Assembly (NCBI RefSeq): GCF_000004195.4
Contig: NC_030681.2
Location: forward strand, 141,232,006 to 141,296,005
DNA: 64,000 nt
Reading direction: 5' to 3'
From: Xenopus tropicalis
Lineage: Eukaryota; Chordata; Amphibia; Anura; Pipidae
The position numbers were made by a program, and so were the translations under genes. The notes under the pieces were generated by a model. It saw nothing but the letters and a program-made list of their open reading frames with translations. It searched no databases and was not told the origin of the DNA. The first letter of the stretch is position 1. Every line of letters begins with the position of its first letter. This document shows, in pieces, positions 22,746 through 36,500 of this stretch.

Positions 22746-23901
22746 TCCTCATTATTCTCTTTTAAACAATCTAGAGCGAGGGCTGTCAAACTGTGAGGTT
22801 GTAGGGAATAGGATCACTTAGACTAAAGGGTTATGTAGTGCAAATTTCATATAAACCAACCAGCTATTAGCATTTACTGGTCACCTATTTAAAAAGCCAT
22901 TGTGCGATTGGATGCTTTGCAATGAAACACCTGGCCTATTAAAACTCAAGAGTTTCTCCTTGCCAAGCCATTGTCAGTATATATATGTATAGACTAGTGA
23001 TGTGCACGTTCAACCACACACTTCCGGGTTTACTCTTGGGTCAGTAGGGTTAGGGTATGGGTCAGACTGGCTAAGTACACTGTTCCTCTGCTCCCAAAGA
23101 TTCCCTGTTTTGGAACCTAAGGCACGTGCAGAAGTATCGTGCAGAAGTATTGCACAGAGCAGAATGAGGCGGATACAGGTTGGGTACGTCTCCTACAATG
23201 GCAACATTTTGCGGGTTGAGTTTTCTTGACCTGCATGTCACTACTATAGATGTCTCCTTTTCAGACTTAGAGTAGTACAACAAAAGACAAATAAACCCCC
23301 ACAATAACCAGTGGTTACCATTTATAATTTTTATTTTCATATCACACAATCTTTTGTACAAAAAAATGCAATCCAGGCAGAATCAGCGCAAGAGCCCTGG
23401 CTTATTATGCTAGAAGAATCTAGACTTTAATGCTTTGTATTTCTTAGTGTTTTTACATTTGGAAACAATCCAGTAATATATATATATATTCTTAATACTG
23501 ACAACTTAACATAGTGTTTTGTTATAAAGTACTCTGGACCCTGCATGGATTTATATCGGATAAAAGCAGCAGTCACTCTTCTCTGAGCAATCGCACCCAT
23601 AGGCCAAGTGTGGGTCGATACCCTAGTTGTGCCATATTGTGCCTTATGATAGAACAGGGTCAGGCACATAGTGTGAAGGCATGGCCTTCAGTTGGATGCC
23701 ACCATTTCTTCACTTGTGCAAATTGATACATGCAGCGATACAACTGTAAGGATCAAGATGGGCAGGTCCTACACATTTGGATTTAGGCATTTAGAAAATA
23801 CAGCTTCAAAAGTCTTGAATTTGTTTCCTTGCAACCCCTATGGGAAGTAAATTCTCCAAAGAGAGGATATATCAGTACGCTTCCCCCCAAAAGCAACTTA
23901 A
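22746..23901. other. Intergenic; possible distal poly(A) site on the minus strand
   Basis: No exon is seen. On the minus strand an AATAAA (plus-strand 23330-23335) is followed by GT-rich sequence, the layout of a cleavage and polyadenylation site. If used by cyria, this would imply a 3' UTR of about 7 kb, which is unproven. A (TA)n tract lies at about 23475-23489. Confidence 0.35.
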
Positions 23902-24192
23902 CGGCCGTGACATACGGGGGGGGGGGATTAGTCGTGCCGCAACAAATCTCCCTTGTCGAGGGCGACTAATCTCCCCGCATTGCCATCCCACCAACTAGAA
24001 TGTAAATCGCCGGTGAGATGGCATACACGGCGCCACGATTTGAAGACATTGCCTTGAGAGGAAACCTCAGCAATTTCGGCAAATCGCAGCGCAGCGTATG
24101 TCATCCCACCGGCGATTTACATGTTAGTTGGTGGGATGGCATTGCGGGGAGATTTGTTGTGTGGATACTAATCTCCCCATGTGTCACAGCCC
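23902..24192. mobile_element. PIF/Harbinger-like MITE (gggRagattagtcg family)
   Basis: It is flanked by TAA at 23899-23901 and 24193-24195. The interior is strongly palindromic: 'aatctccccgcattgccatc' on the left matches 'gatggcattgcggggagatt' inverted on the right, and 'catcccacc' segments pair. It belongs to the same broad family as 35994. Confidence 0.8.
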
Positions 24193-24828
24193 TAAATGGT
24201 ACATGTTAATAGCAAATAAACTTTGTAGCAAAGGTGTTCTGATCAAAGCTTCGTTCTGGGTTTAATAGAGGCCACATCCACTGCCAACAAATGAAACCAT
24301 TGCAAGAAAGCCCTTGGCTTTGACTGTGGACAGACATGTTTCCTAAAAGATAACTGTGTGTTGAGAAGAGTTTTAGTGGTTTTATTACTGGGCAATGCTA
24401 TCATGCCTAGCACGCAGACAAGCCAATGAGGTGGCAGTGCTACAGAGCAGAAACTACCCTGATCTTTTGCACTGGCTCCAGTTGGTGTGAGGGCTGCATG
24501 CTTGGATTGGCTGGAGAAGAGCTGTCTTAAAGGCAATCGCTACAAAATAAACTTTCAAATGAAACAATCAAGTGCCAGTATAGCTTCAACTGGAACTAAA
24601 CCTCAGTAGCAGCAATCATGCCATAGAGAATGAGAATATACACACACAGTGCCTTGACATGTATTTAGACCCCTGACCAATTCTCTCATTGTGCTGAATA
24701 ACAAATGCTTGGTATGGCTGACCAAGTGGTGAAAGCATCATTTTGTGGGGATGATTTTCTTGATCAGGGACTAGATGAGTTGTTGGTACAAAATAAATGA
24801 CCCAGTCAGAGCTCTGACCTCAATTTAG
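24193..24828. other. Intergenic, no gene seen
   Basis: No recognisable exon or repeat; only short open frames. Confidence 0.45.
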
Positions 24829-25013
24829 GGTGAAGACACACAGAGCTACTAGTTGTGGCTACTAAAATAGTCAATGCTGATCATTTACTGATAATTGTCT
24901 ATACATGTGCTTTAGCAGAGGCAATTCTCAGTATTTACTATGGCAGATTATTTTCTGGTGTTTAGTAGCCATGGAAAAGTAGCTGCTACTAGTAGCTCTG
25001 TGTGTCTTCACCC
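24829..25013. mobile_element. PIF/Harbinger-like MITE (GGGTGAAGACACAC)
   Basis: The termini gggtgaagacacac and gtgtgtcttcaccc are inverted repeats flanked by TTA at 24826-24828 and 25014-25016. It is a shorter sibling of the element at 13173. Confidence 0.88.
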
Positions 25014-25314
25014 TTACCCAGAAACAGTGGCACTAAAACTGAAGGGCACAAGCTTCATCTGCCTAAGCTGAACAACCTGGAGTAAATCTGCATTGAGGAA
25101 AGGCCATAGGTCCTTCAAATGAGAGGACTTGTCAAGAACCTAAATACATTTGCAAACAAAAAATAATAATATATGTCTCCCCCCCAAAGCAAAGACCATG
25201 CTTACTTTAGAAAAGCACAGAAAATATTCCACAGGGGTTTAAAATGTTTCTAGCACACATAGTCTGTATTGTAACTAAAGCGCTCAGAAAATCAGCAAAT
25301 TTAAAAGACATTTA

Positions 25315-25612
25315 GGGTAAGAACCCACAGAGTGGTTCAGTTGCCCACAATAGATCTCTGCTATCATGGGCGACAAATGCTCCGAAAAGGCTTTCCATCA
25401 ACAATAGGACTCGCCGGTGGAAAGCCCTTGCATTGTTTCGGAAATCCAAAGTCACACAAAGTTTCCTCCTGCAGGCAACTTCACGTGACTTCGGAAAAAG
25501 AAGCAATGCATAGGGCTTTCCTCCGGTGACTCCTATTGTTGCCGGTGGAAAGCCTTTTCGGAGCAGTTTGTCACCCGCGACAGCAGAGATCTATCGCAGG
25601 TGACTGAACCAT
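25315..25612. mobile_element. Harbinger-like palindromic MITE, right end decayed
   Basis: After a TTA at 25312-25314 the sequence gggtaagaacccacag begins a palindromic element. 'gtggttcagttgcc', 'agatctctgctatc' and 'tccgaaaaggctttcca' on the left are mirrored on the right by 'tggaaagccttttcgga', 'agcagagatct' and 'ggtgactgaacca'. The final terminus and its TTA copy are not recognisable. Confidence 0.65.
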
Positions 25613-26296
25613 TCCATCGAGCACCTTCTACTTATCAGTCCATTGGAATATTTATCAGGAAGGATTACTGTGCTTTAACTTGTATCCTATTGTGTCTTGT
25701 TAAGCTCTGCATAAACGATAACACAACAGTTGTGTGTGCTTTAGATTAGATTTTGGGAAACATAGGTAAATCGACACATTATATACAACGATGCAATTCA
25801 GACAACTCCTCAACGTGAAGAATTGTTTTTTTTTTTCTCCTGGATTTTTTTTTAATAAGAAAGCAAAACCTATATTAACAAAATAAAATAAAAAAAAGAG
25901 TGGTCAAGAGTTCGGCATTATCACAAATCATTTTTGTCAGTGCAATTACAAATGCAACATCAAAACACTCAATGCAGTACAAATAAATGGGAAAACAATG
26001 TTACGGGAGTTTCAGAAGTCGGGTGGCAAACTTGTCAACTTCTTTTGTCGCACACAAGGCAATGTTTCCTAAGTCATTACATGATCAGTGTCATTGGTTC
26101 AATGGCTGTGAATGAATTGTGGGAATTTATGGAAGTCAGAGGATGTGTCGGATAACACCCCACATTCATTTCATGGCTACTAAAAGTCTTCTACAGAAAT
26201 TCACACATTGGCTCTCTGAAAATTAAAAGCAGAAGATGTAGCAGTGACGTGTTACACCTGTTGGCATACGAAGTGAGGGCACAAAAGTAACATTAA
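25613..26296. other. AT-rich, no gene seen
   Basis: It contains A- and T-rich runs near 25826-25900. No recognised repeat or exon. Confidence 0.45.
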
Positions 26297-26492
26297 GGGT
26301 GAAGACACACTGGGCTACTAGTAGCAGCTACTTGTCATAGCTACTAATCCCCAGAAAATCCCCTGCCATAGACAATACTGAGAATTGCCTCTGCTAAAGC
26401 ACATGTAGAGACAATTATTAGTAAATGATCAGCATTGTCTATTTTAGTAGTTGTGACAAGTAGCTGCTACTAGTAGCTGTGTGTCTTCACCC
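26297..26492. mobile_element. PIF/Harbinger-like MITE (GGGTGAAGACACAC)
   Basis: A third copy with gggtgaagacacac and gtgtcttcaccc ends. The left flank is TAA; the right flank is CAA, a likely mutated duplication. Confidence 0.85.
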
Positions 26493-27232
26493 CAAGGGGC
26501 AAGCACAGACTGTAGAATCTCGAAGTAAAATCACGTTTATGGGAACAACCCAAAAAAGTCAGGGTCAATTCCTTTCTCAAAGGAGGTTTTGTTTACAAAC
26601 CTCAATATACAGAAGCAGCAGGAGTATTTGATGCATCTGGCAAACACAGGCATACCCACTTGGCAGATGCATCAATAAAGCAGGGTCTGTCTGTAATTTC
26701 GAGAATTCATTATACAGGTTGCCACTCAAACAATTAAAACCCCATATGAATACGAAATATCTTACAGGACATGTAAAAACTATTTCACTGGGGGTGCCAA
26801 AATGTCAGGGACCAGTGAAACAGTTAGCTAAGTTTTTCCCCAGGATGGTGCTCCCATTAAGAGAGAACCCCACCAGCCTGTGGAGGAAACTACAATAATT
26901 TCTTATTGATTGGCATTTAGCGCAGTGCAGTAAAGTAAATCTCGATGAGGATTTCAAAGGGGCGTAAAATGGTGGCTCGGCTCTCAGACAGTTTATTCCA
27001 CAGGCTGGTGTGGTTCTGGGGAAAAAACCTGACAATTTATTTCATTGGAGGGGTACTCGTATTTTGGCAACCCCAGTAAAATAGATTTACATGTTCTTTA
27101 AAAAGAAATATTGATGACGTAACACTTAAAACCTTCTGTATCTGTATACTATGCTCTGTCTTAAAGGAGCGTTATGGCTCAGCACTGTGTAAGATATCAC
27201 GTGATAACTGAATTCCCAAAAGGGTGTGCCCC
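26493..27232. other. No gene seen
   Basis: Sequence downstream of cyria on its strand; could be 3' UTR or intergenic. No repeat recognised. Confidence 0.4.
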
Positions 27233-27563
27233 TTAAGGCCCCCATACACGGGCCCATTGTAGCTGCTGATATCGGTCTTGGTCCGATTCAGCAGCTTATC
27301 GGCCCGTGTAGGGGCAGAAACGAGGGGCCAGATATCGATCAGCCAGGTTAGAAAATTCAGTCGGATCGGGGACCGCATCAACAAGCCGACTGCCCCTTTG
27401 CCGCCAATATAATTGTTGGCCCCAGGGCCAAACAATCAAACTTTTTTTTTTTTTTACCTACACGCTCCCCGATATCGCCCACCCGTAGGTGGGGATATCG
27501 GGTGAAGATCCACTCGCTTGGCGATCTCGCAGAGCGAGTCTCAACGTGTATGTGGACCTTTAC
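27233..27563. mobile_element. MITE related to the one at 4612
   Basis: The ends ttaaggcccccatacacg and cgtgtatgtggaccttta form imperfect inverted repeats. The interior shares 'gatatcggtcttggtcc', 'caggttagaaaat' and 'gatatcgcccacccgtag' with the 4612 element. Confidence 0.75.
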
Positions 27564-28879
27564 ATTGTGCAGAACCAGATGCACCAATAAAGTCTGCTCT
27601 ATCTGCTGGCACAGACTGTGGGGTAAATAATGTAGGGGAATGTGCAATAATGCCAGCAAGGTAATAAGCTATGAGGCAGCTCATAGTTACAACAACTGTG
27701 CCCTGTCCTGTGTTAGTAAGGAGCAAAAGAATGTTATATAATAGATTAGACGCTCGCTGTACTGCAGCAATGATGGCATATCACACTCTTTCCCACATTT
27801 ATGTGGAACTTCCATGGAACGGCAACAACCAATTTGTGTGTCTAAGTCTCACTAATTTTCTAGTTAATTATAGACTGAATATATATACTGTCCTTGATAA
27901 TCTCTCTATATACCGAGGGTTAATGCATGCGTGAAACGGAGTACATTATTCAAACAAGCAAATGTCTGTTAGCAGCACTGATCCATAACGTCAAGTCTTA
28001 CCTTTAATATGATATATATCCCCATTCAAAGTGTGCATATTTCTTTTATATATATATATTTATATTTATCTCACACACACACACAAAACTGGCCATGAGG
28101 GAATAAGGAGCAATAAAAACTGGTATCCAAATAGCGCATAAAAAGGCAAATCCTCCTATTACAGGAATTATTCATTTCCACTTCCCTTACAAAATCTAAG
28201 AAAAAGTACAAAAAAAAAAGTTTACAAACCCTTAAGCTACAGACACATTCATGGCAAACCGCTTCGACCAACTCACTACTCAAGGGTTCAAGCACCGGCC
28301 CAATAAACACCTGAAGCCTTTAAAGGAGCACTAAGGTGTGTAAGAAATAAAAAAGGGGGGGGGGGGCAAAGAAATAAATTACACATCTGAGCATCAATGA
28401 AAAAATTAGAGAAGCACCAAATCCTAGAACTGTAGGGTTTGGACTCGAGTACTGAGCCGACCGAATCCATACCATATATGACTTTAAAGTTCTAGGCAGC
28501 CACATTTGTCAGACTGACTTCAATGGGTTACGCCACATGACTATTGGCCTTACTATGGCGTAACAAGATAAAATATACGCCTCTACGCATATGGTGATTT
28601 CTCTAATTGAGATGCATGTTGTTAATTCACGTGTAAAGACCATTTTTGTGAGGCAAACTATTTACTCACCTTTATAAAATATGCCCCCAGATACAAATGG
28701 CTTTCTATAAAATTGCCACAGGTAACATTTACAAACAAACGTGTAAACTTTTCAGGAGCTTAGTAGAAATAAATATAAACTTAAGGCTTTGATTGTGGTC
28801 AAAGCTTTTTTTAAAATAGGGAGCCCTCCCGCCCATTTTCCTTCTTTCAGACACTGTAGGACGTGTCTCTGAGCAAAGA
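27564..28879. other. No gene seen; microsatellites
   Basis: There is a (TA)n/(CA)n tract at about 28047-28085 and a G run near 28356-28367. A 'tttaaaggagcactaag' segment near 28319 resembles a T2 MITE end. Nothing else is recognised. Confidence 0.4.
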
Positions 28880-29880
28880 ACAAGGCTTTGCAGACTAGTG
28901 AGAAGATAACAATGACATACAGTCGCTACAGAACCCCTGTGCTTCTATCTGATGTAGCTAGCTCTAGTGAAAAGATAACAATGACATACAGTTGCTCCAG
29001 AACCCCTGTAGTTCTATCTGATATGACGAGTTCTTCTAAGGAGCTATCACCATCACAAGGATGAGCTAGATCTACTAAGGAGCTAACATCCCCATCCAGC
29101 CAACTTCATAGCCCGCTGTCGTTTTATCTGATGTAACTAATTCTACCGAGGAGCTAACAATGCCACAAAGTCAATCGACGATGTTCCATAGTCCACTTTG
29201 GTTCTATCAACTGTATTTAGCTCTCCCATGGAGCTAGCACCACAAAGTTGAGCGATCATTTGCACAGCCCTCGTTGGTTCTATCTGATGTAGTCAGGTCT
29301 ACTGAGAAGCTAACACCACCATGCAGTCACTTCATAGCCCATTGTGGTTCTATATGAAGTAACTACTTCTATTGAGGAGCTATCATCACCTTGACAAAGT
29401 CAATCTACCATGCTCCATAGCCCACTGTCGTTTTATCTGATGTAACTAATTCTATCCAGAGTCCACTTTGGTTCTATCTACTTTAATTAGCTCTACCGTG
29501 GAGCTAGCATCATCACAAAGTCGATCGATCATGTTCCACAGCCCTCAGTGGTTCTATCAGATGTAGCCAGGTCTACTGAGAAGATAACACCACCATGCAG
29601 TCGATTCATAGCCCACTGTGGTTCTATCTGAAGTAACTACTTCTACTGAGGAGCTATCATCATCTTGACAAAGCCAATCTACCATGCTCCAAAGCCCACT
29701 GTGGTTCCATTTCATGTAGCTATCTCTACAGAGAAGCTAACACCATCTGGGTGTTGCTCCATAGATCCCATGGTTCTGTCTGATGTAACTAACTATAAAA
29801 ATGCCAAAAAATCAAGTAACCATGCTCAAACCACAGTGGGCTATCTGTTGAAGCTAGCTGTAGTGAGGAGCTTGTCTATC
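28880..29880. repeat. Degenerate tandem repeat, units about 70-85 bp
   Basis: Phrases such as 'gttctatctgatgtarcta', 'gaggagctaacaccacc', 'catgctccatagcccactgt' recur at steps of roughly 60 to 85 bp across a kilobase. Copies are clearly diverged, so the array is old. It lies 0.6 kb beyond the cyria stop codon and may be in its 3' UTR or just downstream. Confidence 0.8.
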
Positions 29881-30513
29881 AGATAAACACAAAGATTAAA
29901 TGCTATGATGTCACTGATGACATCACAAGCGACGGGGTTCAATGCCTTAGTAAATAACTGGTCAGCAATTAAAACCAAGAGCTCAGCATTTCCACAGATA
30001 ACTTAGGGGGAAAAAAAACTCTTTGCAGTGTTCTCCCAACTGTAAATGCTATAAAATGTAGTTTTCAAACTGAATTAACTAGTATTTTAACTTTTGCCCG
30101 CCCTATAAAAGCCTCCAGAAGATCGATGGCAATGTAACAGGTCAAAATAACTAAGTGCCTAAACTGCAATTCTTTGACAAACCAACAAGGAACAAAATAG
30201 CAGATACAATCAATCAATACACAATATTTTTAAATATTGTTTAAGCACTTTGATAAAAAGGAAATCAAAACAAAGAAAAAAAAAAATTACACAGACATTG
30301 TTCATCTTGCAAGTCACATAGTAATGGAGTGTCAGCGCAGGTTGTGCAGAATCAGTCGGGTTAAGGAGAAAAATACAGTGGAGGTTTCAGTGACATGTAG
30401 GTAATGGCTATGTACTGTAAATACACATAAGTATTAACATCAATCTGTATTAAATTATGTAAACATATACATCTTTTGAGGTCAGTAAAAGAACCCTCCT
30501 CGGTCGCAGGATT
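29881..30513 (-). other. cyria: Probable start of the cyria 3' UTR
   Basis: This follows the cyria stop codon on the minus strand. It is AT-rich, without repeats I recognise and without open frames. The end of the transcript was not located. Confidence 0.5.
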
Positions 30514-30577
30514 TTACTGAAGCATAGCTCGGATCTGTTTTGAAGTGGATTCATCATTCAGGTGTTTGGTTGTAAAC
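30514..30577 (-). CDS. cyria: cyria coding exon 10 with stop codon
   Basis: 64 bp completing R303 and encoding [20 protein letters not shown], followed by TAA at 30514-30516. Acceptor gttgtatctctag. The C-terminus is exactly that expected of CYRI-A. Confidence 0.96.
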
Positions 30578-33500
30578 CTAGAGATACAACAAAATGGTAA
30601 ATAAATGATCAGCCTTAAATAAAAGAATTGTCGGGTAGGTGCTCAGATGTCATGAAGTGTACCTGAGAGCATTTAACAGCCCTTCCACGGAATCAGGTGG
30701 CTGCTCCTTCAGAACCTTTATACATCCCTTCATCTAAAGGAAACGGCACAGAAATAGAACGGTCACTAGAGCATTGCCGAAGGCTGTAACATTATGTAAT
30801 GTGAGAGCAAAGTCCTAAGGAATATAAGTGTCATGGACCCAAGGGAAAGTCATTCCCTTATCCTAAGTTAAAGGACACCTACCTGTACTTTCCCTGCGTA
30901 CAGTCAACTTACTTGTTTTTTTCTATTTTCCTAAACCCACTCAATGGTTTGCATTTTCATTACTCGTTATAAAAGGTAATTCTAGCTTCTGAACTGAAAT
31001 TTGTTGAAGAGCCCCACACAACACAGAACCCCTTATTATACCTATCACTGTAATCTTTTCCTTCAAAAAGTATGAATAAATACCATTTTTATATGCTGAA
31101 ATCCAGCTGCAAAACTGTTCTTCTCTTTCTGCATCATTTGAAATCCTGGCAGGGGAGGAGGGACTAAAACCCTGATGTTACAAATTGTAACAACTTCTCC
31201 ACAGCTTACAGACAGCATGCAGGAACTACATAACCCACAATGCATTGCACTGTGATGTTCCTTTACTTATTGACATCATGTGTGCAGGGAATTGTGGGAT
31301 TGGGAGGATGCAGGCTGAAGGCAGGCTGAGGATAGGTGACTACTGTTACATTTTATTTGAGTCTGAAAGTAGTCAGCCAGATCAGCAGGGGAATAGTGAA
31401 GTGTTCCAAACTATATTATGGGGAATAGACCCCAGTGAACACACGAATGCAGAACGCAGGCAGTGCTGTGTTTGTTTGGGGACATGACAGGTCTGTGCTC
31501 CGATATGGAGTGAAGAGACTGGAAGGGACAAGACAAAAATATCTGGCTCTTTGCTTCTTGCCCTGCATATAATAAATCAATTACCCCTCATTTGTAAATG
31601 ATAAATAATTAGTAACAAGAACAACGCAGCATTTATTCTCACATCAATCTTCGACGTCTTGCAGAAAGCACCCACAGGATGCACGTGGTCATACAGGATT
31701 ATAACACCAACCATGACTCTCATACAGAACATTAGCGTGTCTTCACTGGTAAATCGACTTCTGTATTCCCTGTGGGGAAAATACATTGCAAATTCTAAGA
31801 TTACAGCCTTTACGGAAACTGTACAGAAGAGTTTTCCAATGTATTCACTGGGTACATAGTGATTGTAAAAGCATCATTTAGATTGAGTAACACTAAAAGG
31901 CTTACACTATCGGGAATGTGTCACTTTGATAGAACTATCCAGTGCTAAACTTACTTTTGAACTGTGCCCATGTTTCCTCCCGTCCCACCCCGCTCCCCAT
32001 TACAGACCTGAACTGCAGATACTTTTTCTATTGTCTATTTTGTAGTCGCTGTTGGGATTTGGGGGAAGGACACAGTTCAGAAAGGCTGGGGCATTGCGCA
32101 CATTTGTCCTCAACCTATTGTGACTTGTCAAACAGGCAGACATTGTTCACTGCAGAGCTTACTGGTTACTGGTCTGCAAGGAGGTCTTGTTGGGAGGCTG
32201 TGGGACAGGATTATGAAAAGGACACTGACATATTCCTGATAAAGTGTCACTATCCCTTTAAAGGAGAAGGAAAGGTAAAAACTAAGTAAGCTTTATCAGA
32301 AAAGGTCTATGTAAATACAGCCATAAGCCGTTACAGTAATGCTGCACTGAGTCCTCTATCAAAAGAAATACAGGATTTCTTGTCTCTTTTTTGGTAAACA
32401 TGATGTTCCAGAGTCTGACTTCCTCTCTTAGAAACATCCTTAATTCCTGGGGCCAGAGTCTGCGCAGTTCTCTCCCCTCTCCTGCTCCCCCCTCCCACCA
32501 GAATGCTAAGAACTCCCTCCCCCCTCCCTTAGGAATGTGTGATCTCAGCTATAACGGCTAGAGCTGCAGGAAGGAAGCAACTTAAAATGGCAGCTGCTAT
32601 CTTAAGAAAATGGAGAAAGCTTCTAAAGCTGTTTACTCAGGTAGGGTAATGGTTTCTGCAGAATAAAGATATTGTTCTAGGTGGCACTAATGTGGCAAAT
32701 CTATTGGCAGTAAAATGCCAAAATGACTTTCCTTCTCCTTTAATAAAGTTTATAAAGTTTCCTCCATGGCAAGTAAAACTAAACAACCATATTGTTTCCT
32801 ACAGAAGCTTTACAAATGCTGTTTAACTTTCTGTTTGAGGTTAACACTGATATTTGAAGTTACAGAGACACAGACAAAAATAAAAAGTGACTTACGGTGT
32901 TTCCAGCATGACTTTGCATACACTGGCCATTGTACTTAAGCAGTCTGTCGTATTTTCAATGGGTAACGTTTTGTTCTATAGCAAAGAAAGGTAAAGTTCC
33001 ATCAGGCACATCTTTTGCTGCTGTTTTTATTGGAGCTGCCCAACAAATCATTTTAACCTTGTGTTATAAACCTTATATTTGACTACAGCCTAGTCAAGCA
33101 ATATCAACGCTCGGACTGGTTTCATATCGGTTACAGCCCCTCTCTTCAACATGTAAAAGGACAAGCATAGGAACAATTATTTAATAGACATTTCAGAGGG
33201 TTGTGACCACATCACATGATCAAACCCGCCTGTAAGTTTCATTTGAAAAATACTCACGTCAGACACAAAGCTTGTTGTGGCATTACTCAAGGTCTTCAGC
33301 ATTGGTGTGGCTTCTGCATAAAACAGGGACATTCTGTTGGCCATTTCATTGTTTACGTCGTTCTCAATGTCTAACTATTAAAGGGAGAGAAACCCGTATT
33401 AGGTACAGCAGCATATCTATTAACCCAACATTACAGAACAGCAGGTAACACACTATTACACAGGTATTGATCTATACCCCAGATAATGTCTTACTGTTTA

Positions 33501-36500
33501 GAGATACATAACCCTTGACAATGGTTTCAGAGGGGCCTGAAACATTGGCTCACTAAATAAAAAGCACTTTGTTCGCTATTATAAGAAGACCCATGCCTTT
33601 ATCCTACACTATACATTATTTTTGTGATGTGCACCCAGGTAATCTCAAGTGAATGATTATGGTGCCACACATCCACGACCACCCACACCACAATCTGACT
33701 TCCACAAACCAACAAGTCCCCCACAACTGACAGCTCAGGTACAGATGGCAAAGACTGGAGTAGAGAAAAAAAATATATCTTGCACCATTGGCCAATAGCA
33801 GAGCGATCGGTTATAAACAGGGCAAGTGGATGCTGAATTTATCACTAATGGTCATACTGTTCAAGTGCTAACTGAAGTCTATAAATGTTTATTTACAGGG
33901 CCCACAGTTACAATGTATAGAAGCCTACTGCGTGACTGGGAATTGCCTTTAGCAGCTGGAAATTCCTGGGGCTTGTAGTTTTAGTTGTACTCAGACAACC
34001 GCTAAATTTGTTTAGGTTGCACAATATATGTTATGAATGAATAAGTGAGGGCGTCTACTGGTATTTGCTTGTCCGACGTTGTTTTTGCTTGTGTGAATTG
34101 GCTGGGGTTGCGGAGGGCAGATGCTAGTCATCATGGGAAAGGAAGCTGTACCGTTACTGTTGCTTACCCATTACACATTGCGGCACTGACTAGGCTTATC
34201 CCAGCCTACTGGCTTAAAGATAACCGCGGCACACAAATGATTATTTGATATTTTTGCCCTCACAATCGAAATCTTTATAAATAATATATATGCGTGAGTG
34301 CAAGTGAAGAAACTTCGAAGGAGGCGGCTGCATCCTATTGGGAGCTGTTGCTAAGCCACATTCTCCCTCCCCCATGTGATAACTCCTGCCTCTCTTCTTT
34401 CACCAGTCGGTATCCATGATTGCCCAATGGGCATTACATTAGCTATATATGTACATGTATATATACACACACCACAGGGCTTAATTATTACCAATAACAA
34501 GTATTTAAAAAATAAAGCACTTTACAGGACTTAAGGCAGCTACTGGGTACGCAAAGGGGCATATTTACCAAAAAGCCTGCCACTGTCCCCCAGGTGAAAT
34601 CCTAGGGAACCAAGCATTATGCAGAAACAGATTTTTTTTTTTTTCTTTCTTTGCACCCTTGCACATTGTGGGTAATGGAATTACAGGACCCGTTATCCAG
34701 AAAGTTACAAATAAGGCGTAGGCAATCTCCCATAGACTCCATTATAAGAAAATAGTTCTAATTTTTAAAAATGATTTCCTATATCTCTGTAATAAGAAAC
34801 CAGTACCTTGTACTTGAACCCAACTAAGATATAATTACCCCTTATTGGGGGCAGAACAGCCCTATTGGGTTTATTTCATGGTTAAATGATTCCCTTTTCT
34901 CTGTAATAATAAAACAGTACCTGTACTTGATCCCAACTAAGATATAATTACCCCTTATTGGGGGCAGAACAGCTCTATTGGGTTTATTTAATGGTTAAAT
35001 GATTCCCTTTTCTCTGTAATAAAATGTACCTGTACTTGATCCCAACTAAGATATAATTACCCCTTTTGGGGGCAGAACAGCCCTATTGGGTTTATTTCAT
35101 GTTTAAATGATTCCCTTTTCTCTGTAATAATAAAACAGTACCTGTACTTGATCCCAACTAAGATATAATTACCCCTTATTGGGGGCAGAACAGTCCTATT
35201 GGGTTTATTTCATGGTTAAATGATTCCCTTTTCTCTGTAATAATAAAACAGTGCCTGTACTTGATCCCAACTAAGATATAATTACCCCTTACTGGGGGCA
35301 GAACAATCCTATTGGGTTTAATACTTAAATGATTTTTAACTTAACTTAAGTTAAGTTATGGAGATCCAAATTAAGGAAAGATCCCTTATCCGGAAAACCC
35401 CAAGTCCCGAGCATTCTGGATAACAGGTCCCATACCTGTACTAAGAAAATGTTATTTTTTTCAGCGGAAAAAAAAAAAGCACACAACTTTTAAATCTGTC
35501 TTAAGAAGTAATATTGTGATGAAGGTAGCAAGGTTCCTACGAGGTGCACTCTACACTTACATGCATGTTGTTTATCCTGTTACGACTTATTGTCCGCCTG
35601 TAGTAACTGAAGTCATTTTGAATTGCCGGATTCCTCATCTAAATGAAGATACAAATAACTAGTAAATTAGCTATACAAACCCAGTATGTACAATATAGTA
35701 AGTTACTTTTTGTTGTACTTACCTTAAGCTCATCGAAACGCAAGGTGAAATGTAAAATTTCTGCAAACTCTTTGGCCAGAGCTTGCTCTCGCTCCAGATG
35801 TTGTGTAGGAGTATAAGGCGGACAGGTCAGGGACTCCAACAAACTCTGCAAAGCTTTCTCTATACACATAAGCACAAAGTCAGGATACACATACAAATAA
35901 TGGCATTTAGAAATGGGTTTCCTAGTGCTAAAATTCTACTTAAAGGTATGTGTTTCTAACAAATATTTATCCTTAACAGACAGTAAAGTATAAGGGCTCT
36001 GGCACACGGGGAGATTAGTCGACTCGCGAGTCTTTTTCGGCGATTTCGGGAAATCGCGCCGCCGCGTGTGCCATCCCGCCGGCGACTTACATGTTCGCCA
36101 GTGGGATGGCGGGTCATGGCAACTCGGGGAGATTAGTCGCCCGCGAACATGGAGTTTTGTCGCGGGCGACTAATCTCCCCGTGTGCCAGAGCCCTAAAGG
36201 CAAAGCTTATTAACAACAAACATCCCTTCTCTGCTTAGATGTAGGAAGATAAAATCACATGACTTTAGGTTACATCATTGGGTTGTCAGGTTGTTGTGGG
36301 GGTTAAGGGTTTGGATTCGAATCTGCAAGGCATTCCGATTTGGCTGAATCCTAAACTGAATCCAGGATTTGATGCATCTCACAAAGCCTTGCTTATTTAA
36401 GTAATTCTACTTCTTCACAGTTATATTAATCACAGAACATGCAAGGCATTGTGGGAAGTGGAGTCTTAGCATGGAGGACAGCGGACTAATGCTGCACTGG

